From positions 1 through 27,724 of the forward strand of contig JAWUWD010000075.1 of assembly GCA_034112085.1 (NCBI GenBank): a stretch of DNA of 27,724 nt, read 5' to 3'. The notes below the pieces were generated by a model. It worked only from the letters and a program-made list of their open reading frames with translations. It was not told where the DNA came from and did not search any database. Position numbers and translations under genes: made by a program. This DNA is from JAWUWD01 sp034112085 (GTDB taxonomy: Bacteria > Bacteroidota > Bacteroidia > Cytophagales > Cyclobacteriaceae). Positions 5,663 to 14,866 of the stretch are shown piece by piece (within the stretch, counting starts at the first letter, position 1; each line of letters opens with the position of its first letter).

Positions 5663-7022
5663 ATCTTTCCATTTTTCGGTACAAGGTACTTCTTGCCATT
5701 CCTAGCTCTTTGGCAACCTTGGTAAGGTGACCTTTGTTCTTTTCAATAGACTGCTCAATGGTAATTTTTTCTACTTCTTCCATTTTCAGATTATCTACTA
5801 CCAATACTTTTTGTTTTGCAGGTGAGAGATTGAAATCTTTGCTGGTAAGTTCAGCCGAGGAGCACATAATCACCGCGCGCTCTACCGCATGTTCAAGTTC
5901 GCGAATATTTCCAGGCCATTGGTAAGTATTCAGTACTTTGATAGCTTCATCGGAAATTTTCAGATTGCCTTTTTCATATTTTTTAGCAAAGGAAGCAAGG
6001 TAATGCTGCGCCAATGGAAGGATGTCACTTACGCGCTGTCTGAGTGGGGGCAGGGTGATTTCTACGGTATTGATTCTATAAAGTAAATCTTGTCTAAACG
6101 ACTCATCTTCTACCATACGATAGAGTGGCTTATTGGTCGCACATACCAATCTAATATCTATTGACTTTGACTGATGAGTCCCTAGTGGCGTGATCTCTCG
6201 ATTCTGTAGTGCAGAGAGTAGCTTGGACTGTAGCATCATTGGGACATTACCTATTTCATCCAGAAACAAGGTGCCTCTAGAGGCTACTTCAAAACGACCT
6301 AGGCGATCTTCTTTTGCATCTGTAAATGCACCTTTTTTGGCACCAAAAAGTTCCGACTCGAATAGGCTTGAAGAAAGCGCCCCAAGATCAACACTTATAA
6401 AGGCCTCTTTGGACCTTTTGGATTGTTGATGGATCGTTCGAGCAATAAGTTCTTTCCCAGTACCATTCTCTCCTAATATGAGGATATTTGCATCTGTGTT
6501 AGCCACCTTTTCTATCGTCTCTAAGATGGTCTTCATGGCGTCAGACTCAGCGATCAAATTAGTATAATTTTTATTAGAATCTTCTCTCAAAACTTCCTGT
6601 TGGGATTTAAGCCGCTTCACTTCATTCTTCGCAGTGTTGAGTTCATAGATATTGCTCACAGTAGCGAGCAGTTTTTCTTTTTCCCAAGGCTTGACTAGGA
6701 AGTCACGAGCACCATTCTTCATTGCTTCTACTGCCAAGTTGATATCACCATAAGCGGTACTCAGCATTACATTGGCTTCTGGATCTAGCTCTAAGATTCG
6801 CTTAAGCCAATACATGCCTTCATTGCCGCTGGTAGCCCCAGTTTTGAAATTCATATCCAAGACAATTACGTCATACTGATCTTTCTGAATCAGAGATTCT
6901 ATCCGATTAGGGGTGTGCTCAGTGACTACTTTTGCAAAATGCTGTTTGAGAATCATTTTGGCGGTGAGCAAGACATCTTGGTCATCATCTATGATAAGTA
7001 CACTTCCTTTTTTGATAGCCAT
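5652..7022 (-). CDS. NtrC/AtoC-type sigma-54-dependent response regulator
   Basis: A 456-residue transcription activator. The receiver domain (1-120) has the acidic pocket at 12-14, phosphoacceptor Asp56 (VIVLDMNF) and Lys111 (LVKPWE). A coiled linker (about 125-150) leads to an AAA+ domain (about 155-395) with Walker A GENGTGKE (184-191), the sigma-54 contact loop GAFTDA (231-236, normally GAFTGA), Walker B TLFLDEIG and the arginine region RQDLLYRIN (310-318). A Fis-type helix-turn-helix ends the protein (about 431-455). When phosphorylated it should oligomerise and open sigma-54 promoters. It is first in an operon with its kinase and divergent from the three-permease operon, the likeliest target. 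Confidence 0.95.
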   Translation of the reverse strand: MAIKKGSVLIIDDDQDVLLTAKMILKQHFAKVVTEHTPNRIESLIQKDQYDVIVLDMNFKTGATSGNEGMYWLKRILELDPEANVMLSTAYGDINLAVEAMKNGARDFLVKPWEKEKLLATVSNIYELNTAKNEVKRLKSQQEVLREDSNKNYTNLIAESDAMKTILETIEKVANTDANILILGENGTGKELIARTIHQQSKRSKEAFISVDLGALSSSLFESELFGAKKGAFTDAKEDRLGRFEVASRGTLFLDEIGNVPMMLQSKLLSALQNREITPLGTHQSKSIDIRLVCATNKPLYRMVEDESFRQDLLYRINTVEITLPPLRQRVSDILPLAQHYLASFAKKYEKGNLKISDEAIKVLNTYQWPGNIRELEHAVERAVIMCSSAELTSKDFNLSPAKQKVLVVDNLKMEEVEKITIEQSIEKNKGHLTKVAKELGMARSTLYRKMERYGI

Positions 7023-7198
7023 ATTGATCTTATACGATTGGGTTGTAAATTATAAAACGTCTCATTATGATACAACAAATTGTTTTGTTTTGGGACAAAA
7101 TGCTGATGATGAAATGAAACAGTACATGCAAATATCTATTAATCAGGTAGTTATATTCATGGCATGTGGATTGGCATAGTGAGACAAAATACAATGAT
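7023..7198 (+). promoter_or_regulatory. Divergent control region between sigma-54 activator and permease operon
   Basis: This region separates the activator gene from the permease operon. At 7160-7176, TGGCATG followed four bases later by TTGGCA resembles a sigma-54 site (TGGCACG-N4-TTGCW). However, the GG-to-GC spacing is 11 rather than 10 unless the -12 pair is read as GG, so it is weak. Upstream are short inverted repeats suitable for activator binding: AACAAATTGTT (7074-7084) and TTTTGGGACAAAA (7088-7100). The sequence GACAAAAT recurs at 7094-7101 and 7183-7190. The promoter assignment rests mostly on the adjacent sigma-54 activator. Confidence 0.35.
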
Positions 7199-9604
7199 AT
7201 GATCAGAAATTATCTAAAATCCGCTTTTCGAAACTTAATCAAGAACAAGACATTCACAATTGTCAATGTCCTTGGGTTAGCCATAGGAATAGCTTCTACG
7301 CTATTGATCAGTCAGTATGTGAGCTTTGAGCGAAGCTATGAAAGCATGCATAAGAATGCTGATGATATTTTCAGAATTACACTCAACCTATTTAATGATG
7401 GTGAATTTATTGAGAATGACTGCGAAACTTACCAAACTTTAGGACCTGACTTGACAGAGAAAATGCCAGAGGTTTTGGGTTATGCCAGATTCATGAATTG
7501 GGATGCTGCCGAATTGAAGGTGAAGGATCAAGCCTTTTTTGAGAAGGGAATTTATATGGCAGACTCATCGGCATTTGAGCTATTTTCCTATGACATATTG
7601 TATGGTGATCCGGCTGCCCGTTTCGGTGAGCCTTTCAAGATCCTGATATCGGAGAGCATTGCCAATAAGTACTTTGGACGAACGGATGTACTTGGCGAAA
7701 CCATGTCTATACAACATTCCAACGATCTTCTTGAGGTCGTGGGTGTGATGGCAGATTTGCCCCAGAATACGCATTTAAAATTTGACATTTTGATGTCGCA
7801 CACTACCATACCCAAGTATTATGACTGGTATTTAAAGTATCCTTGGGGAGGGAATAACGAATACACCTACCTTAAAATGGAGCCGGGTACAGATGTAATA
7901 GCATTCAATGAAAAACTGGAAGCATATTCGATTGCCATCGGGGAAATTGACAATGAAGTAGTTATTGCTGAAGAGATCCAAGACATTCATCTCTATTCTA
8001 ATAAAACATTCGAACCAGAGGTAAATGGGAGTGCTCAGGCTGTCAACTTCATGGCTTTCATAGGAATTCTAATAATGATTATTGCCTGGGTAAATTATGT
8101 GAACTTATCTACAGCCAGAGCAACCGAACGTGCAAAAGAAGTAGGAATTCGCAAAGCAGTAGGTTCATCCAAAGCGCAATTGATTACGCAGTTTCTTATG
8201 GAAGCATTAGTAATCAATGTCATAGCCGCCCTACTAGCTTATACTATGATGCAACTGGCCCAACCGTTCTTTCGCAACATCACAGGGCAGCAGCTGACTT
8301 TTGATGTCACGATGGATCAAGAACTTTGGCTGACGCTCATATTCATTGTGGTGCTTGGAACCACCCTTGCTGGAATATACCCTGCATTAGTTTTATCTTC
8401 CTTTAGACCAGCCTTGGTATTGAAGGGCAAGTTCAAAAGCTCATCTTTCGGATTGATTTTACGCAAAGGGTTGATCATCTTTCAATTCGCAGCTACCGTG
8501 ATTTTGATGTCAGTGTCCGTTGCCGTTTATCGACAAATAGACTTCTTGATGAACAAGGACTTGGATTTTGACATGAATAATACGGTGGTGATTCGGACAC
8601 CAAATTCAGACCTCTCAGATTCTCTATTTTACAATACTGGATATCAGGTTTTCAAAGACAAAATGGAAGCAACAACGGAGATTAATATTGTGGCTCAGGC
8701 TGGTGCACTTCCTGGTGCTAACAATCATGAAGTGGGAACGTCTAGTAATGTGTTAAGGGTAGGCGCAGATAAGAATGAAGGTAGCGCTAATTACTATCAA
8801 ATTTCGGTAGATGATTACTATTTCGAGGCACTGGGTCTGGAGATAGTTGCTGGATCGAATTTCAAGCCTAAGGGCAACGCTGATTTTATTATCATCAATG
8901 AACGTGCTGTGGAGACTCTTGGCTTTGAAAGTGCCGAGCAAGCCGTTGGTCAGCGGATTACTTATGGAGGTGATTCTTGGGAAGAGATCTTGGCAGTAGT
9001 GAGTAACTATCATCAAAGATCTCCTAAAGAGGATTATGTGCCGATGCTATTCAATCATAGGACGCTTACAGATCATATTGTGGTGAAACTAGACACTAAG
9101 GATACAAAAAGAGCGATGTCTACTATAGAAGATGTTTGGAAGGAAGTATTTGGTAATAGTGGTATGGACTATTTCTTTTTAGACGACCAATACAACAGAC
9201 AGTATCAGTCTGATCAGCGATTTTCAAACGTTACGCTACTATTCACAGGGTTGTCAATCATCATCGCATGTATGGGTTTATTTGGTCTATCATCCTTCAT
9301 GCTTATGCAACGTACCAAGGAGATCGGTATCAGAAAAGTACTAGGGGCATCGGTGAAGAGTATTGTTAAGACCATGTCAAAAGATTTTTTGAAATTGGTG
9401 ATCATCGCTGGTTTCTTAGCGATTCCTATCGCTTATTTTTTCATCAATGTGTGGTTAGAGAATTATGCCAACAAGTTGACCATTGGATTGGACTTATTGA
9501 TTGTCCCATTCTTACTGATTCTCATGATTGCGTTGGTGACTGTCATTGGTCAAATCCTGAAATCTGCTGTAGCCAATCCTGTAGACTCACTCAAATGCGA
9601 ATAG
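7199..9604 (+). CDS. MacB/FtsX-like ABC transporter permease (operon gene 1)
   Basis: I prefer the ATG at 7199 (801 residues). An in-frame ATG at 7166 adds 11 residues that the paralogues lack, and MIRNYLKSAFRNLIKNK matches their N termini. The protein is a double-length FtsX-type permease. It has TM1 (about 19-40) and a MacB-like periplasmic domain, then TM2-TM4 (from about 282). A fifth segment opens the second half (FQFAATVILMSVSVAV), followed by a second periplasmic domain and TM6-TM8. Cytoplasmic coupling helices KEVGIRKAVGSS and KEIGIRKVLGAS occur once per half and the C terminus is NPVDSLKCE. The family moves lipids, peptides or antibiotics, or senses them, using an ABC ATPase that is not encoded here. 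It is first of three genes, 21 nt before the next. Confidence 0.92.
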   Translation: MIRNYLKSAFRNLIKNKTFTIVNVLGLAIGIASTLLISQYVSFERSYESMHKNADDIFRITLNLFNDGEFIENDCETYQTLGPDLTEKMPEVLGYARFMNWDAAELKVKDQAFFEKGIYMADSSAFELFSYDILYGDPAARFGEPFKILISESIANKYFGRTDVLGETMSIQHSNDLLEVVGVMADLPQNTHLKFDILMSHTTIPKYYDWYLKYPWGGNNEYTYLKMEPGTDVIAFNEKLEAYSIAIGEIDNEVVIAEEIQDIHLYSNKTFEPEVNGSAQAVNFMAFIGILIMIIAWVNYVNLSTARATERAKEVGIRKAVGSSKAQLITQFLMEALVINVIAALLAYTMMQLAQPFFRNITGQQLTFDVTMDQELWLTLIFIVVLGTTLAGIYPALVLSSFRPALVLKGKFKSSSFGLILRKGLIIFQFAATVILMSVSVAVYRQIDFLMNKDLDFDMNNTVVIRTPNSDLSDSLFYNTGYQVFKDKMEATTEINIVAQAGALPGANNHEVGTSSNVLRVGADKNEGSANYYQISVDDYYFEALGLEIVAGSNFKPKGNADFIIINERAVETLGFESAEQAVGQRITYGGDSWEEILAVVSNYHQRSPKEDYVPMLFNHRTLTDHIVVKLDTKDTKRAMSTIEDVWKEVFGNSGMDYFFLDDQYNRQYQSDQRFSNVTLLFTGLSIIIACMGLFGLSSFMLMQRTKEIGIRKVLGASVKSIVKTMSKDFLKLVIIAGFLAIPIAYFFINVWLENYANKLTIGLDLLIVPFLLILMIALVTVIGQILKSAVANPVDSLKCE

Positions 9605-9625
9605 CAACATTTAAATACTCAAGCC

Positions 9626-11989
9626 ATGATTAAGAATTTATTCAAAATAGCCTTTAGAAACTTATTAAAAAGTAAGACATTCTCATTGATCAATATTCTT
9701 GGATTGGCATTTGGACTATGCTGTGCCTTACTGATCTCCTTATGGGTAATAGATGAGTACAGTATTGATAATTATCACACTAAGAAAGATAAAATATTCT
9801 CAGTCATTGCCGGATTCGAATCTACTTCAGGTTGGCAATATTGGGATAATACGCCTGGACCTTTGGCAGAGGTATTAAAGAAAGATATTTCTGGAATAGA
9901 AACTGTCGTCAGACTTACTCATCCAAGCCAAAAACTTTTCAAACAAGAACATCAAAATTTTGAAGAATGGGGAGTCAGCTCGGACGTTGATTTTTTTGAA
10001 GTCTTTGATTTTCCTTTGATTCAAGGTGATGCAAAAACAGCACTATCCGAACCAAGTAATATTGTGATCTCTAAAGAACTGGCTGATAAGCTATTTCCAA
10101 ATGCCAATGCTTTTAATCAGACCATTACTATTAATGATTGGGGAGATGACTTTGAATATAAGATTACTGGAGTGTTGGAAGAAATTCCAGATCAATCAAC
10201 TTTGAAGTTTGACTTCATCACTTCTTATGAGGCTTACCTGAATAAAAGACCTTGGAATGCTAAGTGGGACAATTACAATGATCGGACATTTGTGTTGCTA
10301 GAAGATAATGTCGATCAATCTAATGTTTCAAATCAGATTGTTGATTTAATATCCAAGAACCATACCTCTAAGGAGGCCGATAATGCACAGTTGTTTCTAT
10401 ATGCTTTTAAAGACATGTATTTACAAGCCAATCTCAGTAAAGGATTGGATGCAGAAGGCCGCATCGTGTACGTGAGAATATTTTCAATTATTGCTTTGGT
10501 AATTTTATTGATTGCCTGTATCAACTTCATGAGCCTAAGTACAGCCAGAGCAGGAAAGCGAGCCAAGGAAGTAGGAGTAAGAAAAGCAACTGGAGCCACC
10601 AGGAAGTCTTTGATATGGCAGTTTTTAGGAGAGTCTGTTTTTATCTCAATTATTAGCGGGGCATTGGCGATCACTATGAGTGATTTATTGATGGTATTCT
10701 TTAACCAATTGACTGGTAAATCATTACAGGTACCTTACACTGATATAACGTTTATGATGTCTACGATTGGTTTATGCGTATTTACAGGAGTATTGGCAGG
10801 TATTTATCCTGCAATATATCTATCTGGTTTCAATCCAAGCAAGGTGCTTAAGGGAGCGGTCAATGATGGCAAGTCATTGTCAGGTTTCAGGAGAGTTTTG
10901 GTGATTGCCCAGTTCTCAATGTCCATAACCTTTGTGATTACCACGATGATAGTGTATAGTCAGTTGCAGTTTGTTCTCAACAAGGATTTGGGTCTAAACA
11001 AAGAAAACCTCCTATATCATGACCTCAATGCTATTATGGGAAACCGTGAAGCTTATAGGAATGAAATTTTACAAATCCCGGGAGTAGCGAGCATGTCGAG
11101 TACAAGTTCGAGCCCGTTGAATATAGGGAATACAACTAGTTTTATTGAGTGGAAAGGAAAGGAAGATGGCGAAGAGATATATTTTCATGTAATTCAAACG
11201 GATCAGTATTTTGTTGAAACATTTGGAGCAACATTATTGGAAGGAAATGGGTATTCTCAACAAAGTGACTCGACAGTATTTCAAGTATTGATCAATGAAG
11301 AAGCTGCGCAAGTGATGTTCTTAGAAGACCCGATTGGTGCTCGTCTAAAAGTTTGGGGACTTGATGCTGAAGTTGTAGGGCTGGTGAAGGACTACCATCA
11401 TCAAAGACTCGACAAAGAGATCGACCCGATAATAATGTTAAATAGAACTAAAGAAACCTGGAGGAATTATATAGCCATCAACGGAGATGTCAATAATGTC
11501 ATCAAAGAGATTGGTGAAGTCTATGGGAATTTCGAAACTAATTACCCTTTCGACTATGGATTTATAGACGAACAATATGCAAAGACATATTCAAGAGTGG
11601 ACACCATGGGCAAGCTTTCAAACATTTTCGCCTTTGTGACCATATTTGTTTCTTGCCTCGGGCTATTTGGCTTAGCATCCTATATGACTGAGCAGCGCAA
11701 AAAGGAAACAGGGATAAGAAAAGTGATGGGAGCCAGTGTATTTGGTTTGACCACTATGTTTACCAGAAGCTTTTTAGGACTTATTTTGATTTCATTTATT
11801 ATAAGTGCTCCTATCGCATGGTATCTAGCCTCTCAGTGGTTAAGCGATTTTGCCTTTAAAATTGAACTTGGGGTTCAGCCATTTATCATTGGTGGGCTAT
11901 CTGCCATGATTATTTCTGTAGCAACGGTAAGCTATCATACGATTAAGGTGGCTATTGCCAACCCGGTTGATTCTCTCAAATACGAATAA
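9626..11989 (+). CDS. MacB/FtsX-like ABC transporter permease (operon gene 2)
   Basis: A 787-residue paralogue of its neighbours. TM1 is at about 20-42, the first periplasmic domain at about 43-280 and TM2 at about 283-303 (FSIIALVILLIACINFMSLS). Then come the coupling helix KEVGVRKATGAT, TM3 and TM4, a fifth segment near 425-445, the second periplasmic domain, and TM6-TM8 from about 665 with KETGIRKVMGAS. The C terminus is NPVDSLKYE. It sits 21 nt after gene 1 and 17 nt before gene 3, so all three should share one transcript. The periplasmic domains differ from those of gene 1 much more than the membrane parts, suggesting different ligands or a hetero-dimer. Substrate unknown. Confidence 0.92.
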   Translation: MIKNLFKIAFRNLLKSKTFSLINILGLAFGLCCALLISLWVIDEYSIDNYHTKKDKIFSVIAGFESTSGWQYWDNTPGPLAEVLKKDISGIETVVRLTHPSQKLFKQEHQNFEEWGVSSDVDFFEVFDFPLIQGDAKTALSEPSNIVISKELADKLFPNANAFNQTITINDWGDDFEYKITGVLEEIPDQSTLKFDFITSYEAYLNKRPWNAKWDNYNDRTFVLLEDNVDQSNVSNQIVDLISKNHTSKEADNAQLFLYAFKDMYLQANLSKGLDAEGRIVYVRIFSIIALVILLIACINFMSLSTARAGKRAKEVGVRKATGATRKSLIWQFLGESVFISIISGALAITMSDLLMVFFNQLTGKSLQVPYTDITFMMSTIGLCVFTGVLAGIYPAIYLSGFNPSKVLKGAVNDGKSLSGFRRVLVIAQFSMSITFVITTMIVYSQLQFVLNKDLGLNKENLLYHDLNAIMGNREAYRNEILQIPGVASMSSTSSSPLNIGNTTSFIEWKGKEDGEEIYFHVIQTDQYFVETFGATLLEGNGYSQQSDSTVFQVLINEEAAQVMFLEDPIGARLKVWGLDAEVVGLVKDYHHQRLDKEIDPIIMLNRTKETWRNYIAINGDVNNVIKEIGEVYGNFETNYPFDYGFIDEQYAKTYSRVDTMGKLSNIFAFVTIFVSCLGLFGLASYMTEQRKKETGIRKVMGASVFGLTTMFTRSFLGLILISFIISAPIAWYLASQWLSDFAFKIELGVQPFIIGGLSAMIISVATVSYHTIKVAIANPVDSLKYE

Positions 11990-12006
11990 CATTTAACGAC
12001 AATAAA

Positions 12007-14382
12007 ATGATTAAGAATTTAATAAAAATAGCATTTAGGAATTTAGTGAAAAACAGACTTTTCACTATGATCAATATAATGGGTCTGGCATTTGGACTTG
12101 CTTCTTCACTGATTATTTCCTTATGGGTTTGGGATGAGCTGAGCTATGATCAATTTCATACCAACTCAGAAAACATATATCGCTTGCTTGGTGATGTCAA
12201 CAACAATGGGGGAAGCAAAGTAAGGAAATATATTCCTTCAGCAATTGTGGAGCCTATGCTGTCCACTTTTCCTGAGATTGATCAAATCACCAGAGTAATG
12301 GAGTCGTCAGCGGGGTTTGAAACCGAGGCGACCAAATCCACAGAATATGGCATTTATGCTGACTCATCTGTTTTGAGCATTTTTAGTTTCCCTCTTAAAG
12401 AAGGAAACCTTGAGAACATACTTTCAGGAGCTCAATCAGTGGTCATAAGCGAGCAGTTGGCCGAGAAGTATTTCCCAGGTGAAAGTGCACTGGGTAAGAC
12501 CATAAGCATTGTTCAGAAGGAAAAGGAAAATTATATTGTGACTGGGGTATTAGAAAAAATGCCCAAACAGTCAACATTGGTCTTCGATTTTATATTGTCT
12601 TATAACCAATTTGAAACAAAACACCGACCATGGTGGATTGGGAAAAGTAATGAGTACGCTTATACCAATTACAATGTTATGGGCTATGTTTCAATAGTAG
12701 AGGAGGCAGATTTTTCTAAGTTGAATGACAAACTTGCTACTTTCATAAAAGATTTTACAGGCTTAGAAACCGAGGATGCCTTGTTTGTATTTCCATTTAC
12801 CGATTATTATTTGCATTCGGACTTTTCAGAAGGAAGAATCCCTACGGGGAAAATTCAATATGTAAATCTACTGTCTCTCATTGCCTTTGTTGTATTGTTG
12901 ATCGCATGTATCAACTTCATGAATTTATCTACTGCCAGAGCTGGTAAAAGAGTGAAAGAAGTCGGGCTCAGAAAGACTGTAGGAGCTACTCGCCTTCAAT
13001 TGTTGACTCAGTTTATGGTTGAGTCAATATTGATTGCTTTTATCTCCATGATCATCGCGGTGACATTGTTGGATATTCTGCTTCCTGCATTCAACTTGAT
13101 GACACAAAAGCATATTCAAATTCCATTTGGAGCACCATTGTTTATATTAAGTTTAGTTTCGATAACTGTTGGAACTGGTCTATTGGCGGGTTGTTATCCT
13201 GCTTTCTACTTGTCAGCTTTCTCACCAATCAAAACGCTTCAAGGTTCAAATTCTTCTAAGGGCGCATTATCTGGATTGAGAAAAGGGTTAGTGATATTAC
13301 AATTCACTTTGTCCATCATATTTATTGTGTTCACGACTGTTGTTTTTGAGCAAGTCTCATTTATTCAAAACAAAGATTTGGGGATAAAAAAGGACAATAT
13401 CCTCAGCCATCCCTTAAATGGCATTACCTCTAATATAGAGGCTTACAAAAATGAGTTATTGAACTTGCCGGGAGTCCAATCTGTGGCTTTCACCGAACAG
13501 CCCCCATTAAGTATTGCCAATGGTAATCAAGGGGTCTCATGGAAAGGTAAGCCTGAAGAAGATATGTATTTCAACGTGTTGCAAGTGGGGACTGGGTTTA
13601 TAGAGACTTTCGAGATTGGGTTAATCGATGGGGCAGACTTTCCTCAAACCTACAATCCTGATGCAGAGAAATATTTCATAATCAATGAGGCGGCTGCAGT
13701 ACTAATTCAGGAAGAGAATCCTATTGGAATGGATCTTCAAGTATGGGGACATGAAGGGAAAGTGGTGGGACTGGCACGTGATTTCCATCACCGATCTTTT
13801 GAATATGCTATAGAGCCTGTAGTGATGTTGTACAATCCAGAGCAGGTATACATGGCGTATATTGGAATCGACACCAATAATGTGCAGCCACTAATTGCGG
13901 AGATAAGTTCGATTTATCAAAAACACGAAGTAGATAAGACTTTTGACTATTATTTTGTAGAAGATCAATACAATGAGTCGTATGGAGAAGTGTCCACTAT
14001 TGGGAAACTAGCGAATATATTTTCAGCAGCAGCAATTTTCATTTCCTGTCTAGGATTATTTGGTCTATCGGCATTTATCACTGAGCAAAGGACAAAGGAG
14101 ACAGGAGTGAGAAAAGTACTTGGGGCAAGTGAATGGAGTCTAATGCACTTGTTCTCAATCGGATTTATAAAGCTGGTGCTGGTCGCATTTGTTATCGCCA
14201 CACCAGTGGCATGGTTATTCGCCAATTATTGGTTGGCAGATTATGCTTATAAAATTGAACTAGGAATTTCCCCATTTATAATCGCTGGAGTATTGTCAAT
14301 ACTGATAGCATTGTTGACTGTCAGCTACAACACATTGAAAGCGGCCCTGTTAAACCCAATAGACTCATTGAAGCACGAGTAG
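12007..14382 (+). CDS. MacB/FtsX-like ABC transporter permease (operon gene 3)
   Basis: A 791-residue permease of the same double FtsX design. TM1 is at about 20-42, TM2 at about 284-305 (LLSLIAFVVLLIACINFMNL), with coupling helices KEVGLRKTVGAT and KETGVRKVLGAS and C terminus NPIDSLKHE. It is closest by eye to gene 2, sharing MIKNLxKIAFRNL at the start, the STARAGKR stretch after TM2, and a VWGxxxxVVGL segment in the second periplasmic domain, so the two probably arose by a recent duplication. It is the last gene of the operon; no clear hairpin terminator was seen in the 150 bp that follow. No ATPase or membrane-fusion protein follows. Confidence 0.92.
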   Translation: MIKNLIKIAFRNLVKNRLFTMINIMGLAFGLASSLIISLWVWDELSYDQFHTNSENIYRLLGDVNNNGGSKVRKYIPSAIVEPMLSTFPEIDQITRVMESSAGFETEATKSTEYGIYADSSVLSIFSFPLKEGNLENILSGAQSVVISEQLAEKYFPGESALGKTISIVQKEKENYIVTGVLEKMPKQSTLVFDFILSYNQFETKHRPWWIGKSNEYAYTNYNVMGYVSIVEEADFSKLNDKLATFIKDFTGLETEDALFVFPFTDYYLHSDFSEGRIPTGKIQYVNLLSLIAFVVLLIACINFMNLSTARAGKRVKEVGLRKTVGATRLQLLTQFMVESILIAFISMIIAVTLLDILLPAFNLMTQKHIQIPFGAPLFILSLVSITVGTGLLAGCYPAFYLSAFSPIKTLQGSNSSKGALSGLRKGLVILQFTLSIIFIVFTTVVFEQVSFIQNKDLGIKKDNILSHPLNGITSNIEAYKNELLNLPGVQSVAFTEQPPLSIANGNQGVSWKGKPEEDMYFNVLQVGTGFIETFEIGLIDGADFPQTYNPDAEKYFIINEAAAVLIQEENPIGMDLQVWGHEGKVVGLARDFHHRSFEYAIEPVVMLYNPEQVYMAYIGIDTNNVQPLIAEISSIYQKHEVDKTFDYYFVEDQYNESYGEVSTIGKLANIFSAAAIFISCLGLFGLSAFITEQRTKETGVRKVLGASEWSLMHLFSIGFIKLVLVAFVIATPVAWLFANYWLADYAYKIELGISPFIIAGVLSILIALLTVSYNTLKAALLNPIDSLKHE

Positions 14383-14470
14383 GTTTACATCCTATTCTAG
14401 TATTATTCCTAGCCACTCTAAGTGCATTCAAGTTAATATTTCCTTTGATATAAGAGTAGGTTATCTTTTG

Positions 14471-14516
14471 ATTCTACAAAAGTGAAACATATGTATTAGT
14501 TTCACGTTTGTAGAAT
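14471..14516. promoter_or_regulatory. Inverted-repeat operator before PadR gene
   Basis: Arms 14471-14488 and 14499-14516 (ATTCTACAAAAGTGAAAC and its near complement) match at 17 of 18 positions around a 10-nt AT-rich spacer. The centre is 40 nt before the PadR start at 14534. Arm length, symmetry and position fit a dimeric repressor's binding site, so autoregulation of the PadR-permease pair is likely. No T tract follows, so it is not a terminator. Confidence 0.65.
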
Positions 14517-14533
14517 TAATAAACCTAAAATCT

Positions 14534-14866
14534 ATGAAAGGGAATTACCTAGGAGAACTTGAAGAACTCATATTACTTATTGTCGCAGCTCGCGATGACA
14601 TGGCGTATGGCGTAGGCATTATGGAATTCTTGAAAAAGGAAATAGGCAGAGATCTGAACATTAGTGCAGTGCATGCCGTTCTCAAGCGCCTTGAGTCTAA
14701 AGGCATGGTGACTTCATCAATGAGTGCTCCTACGACTGAGCGTGGAGGAAGAAGAAAAAGGATATTTTCGATTACCAAAATTGGCGCAACTGCGCTAGAT
14801 GCTTCTAATGCTATTCGCAGTAATTTATACGGACAAGTACCCAAATTCTCATTCTCACCAATATGA
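14534..14866 (+). CDS. PadR-family transcriptional regulator
   Basis: A 110-residue winged-helix repressor. The N terminus (YLGELEELILLIVAARDDMAYG) and the recognition helix with wing (ISAVHAVLKRLESKGMVTS, then ERGGRRKRIFSITKIG) are typical of short PadR proteins, which bind DNA as dimers and release it on binding a ligand or after membrane stress. The C-terminal helix is short. The stop overlaps the next start by 4 bp (ATGA at 14863), so regulator and prefix-permease are translated together. The VPKFSFSPI end resembles VPEFAFSY in the PadR at 25603-25932, marking both as one subfamily tied to prefix-permeases. An inverted-repeat operator candidate lies just upstream. Confidence 0.93.
   Translation: MKGNYLGELEELILLIVAARDDMAYGVGIMEFLKKEIGRDLNISAVHAVLKRLESKGMVTSSMSAPTTERGGRRKRIFSITKIGATALDASNAIRSNLYGQVPKFSFSPI

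Noticed and set aside
6190..6429. Plus-strand frames opposite the activator and kinase genes (also 5336-5560, 5734-5925, 5889-6086)
   Set aside because: They are antisense shadows of well-supported minus-strand genes and show no domain or translation signal of their own.
7160..7176. Confident sigma-54 promoter call
   Set aside because: The spacing between the conserved GG and GC is off by one and the -12 element is imperfect; kept only as a weak candidate in the control-region entry.
7166..7198. Upstream ATG as the start of the first permease
   Set aside because: The 11 extra residues are hydrophilic and absent from paralogues, and the ATG at 7166 overlaps the possible -24/-12 promoter; the ATG at 7199 matches the family start.
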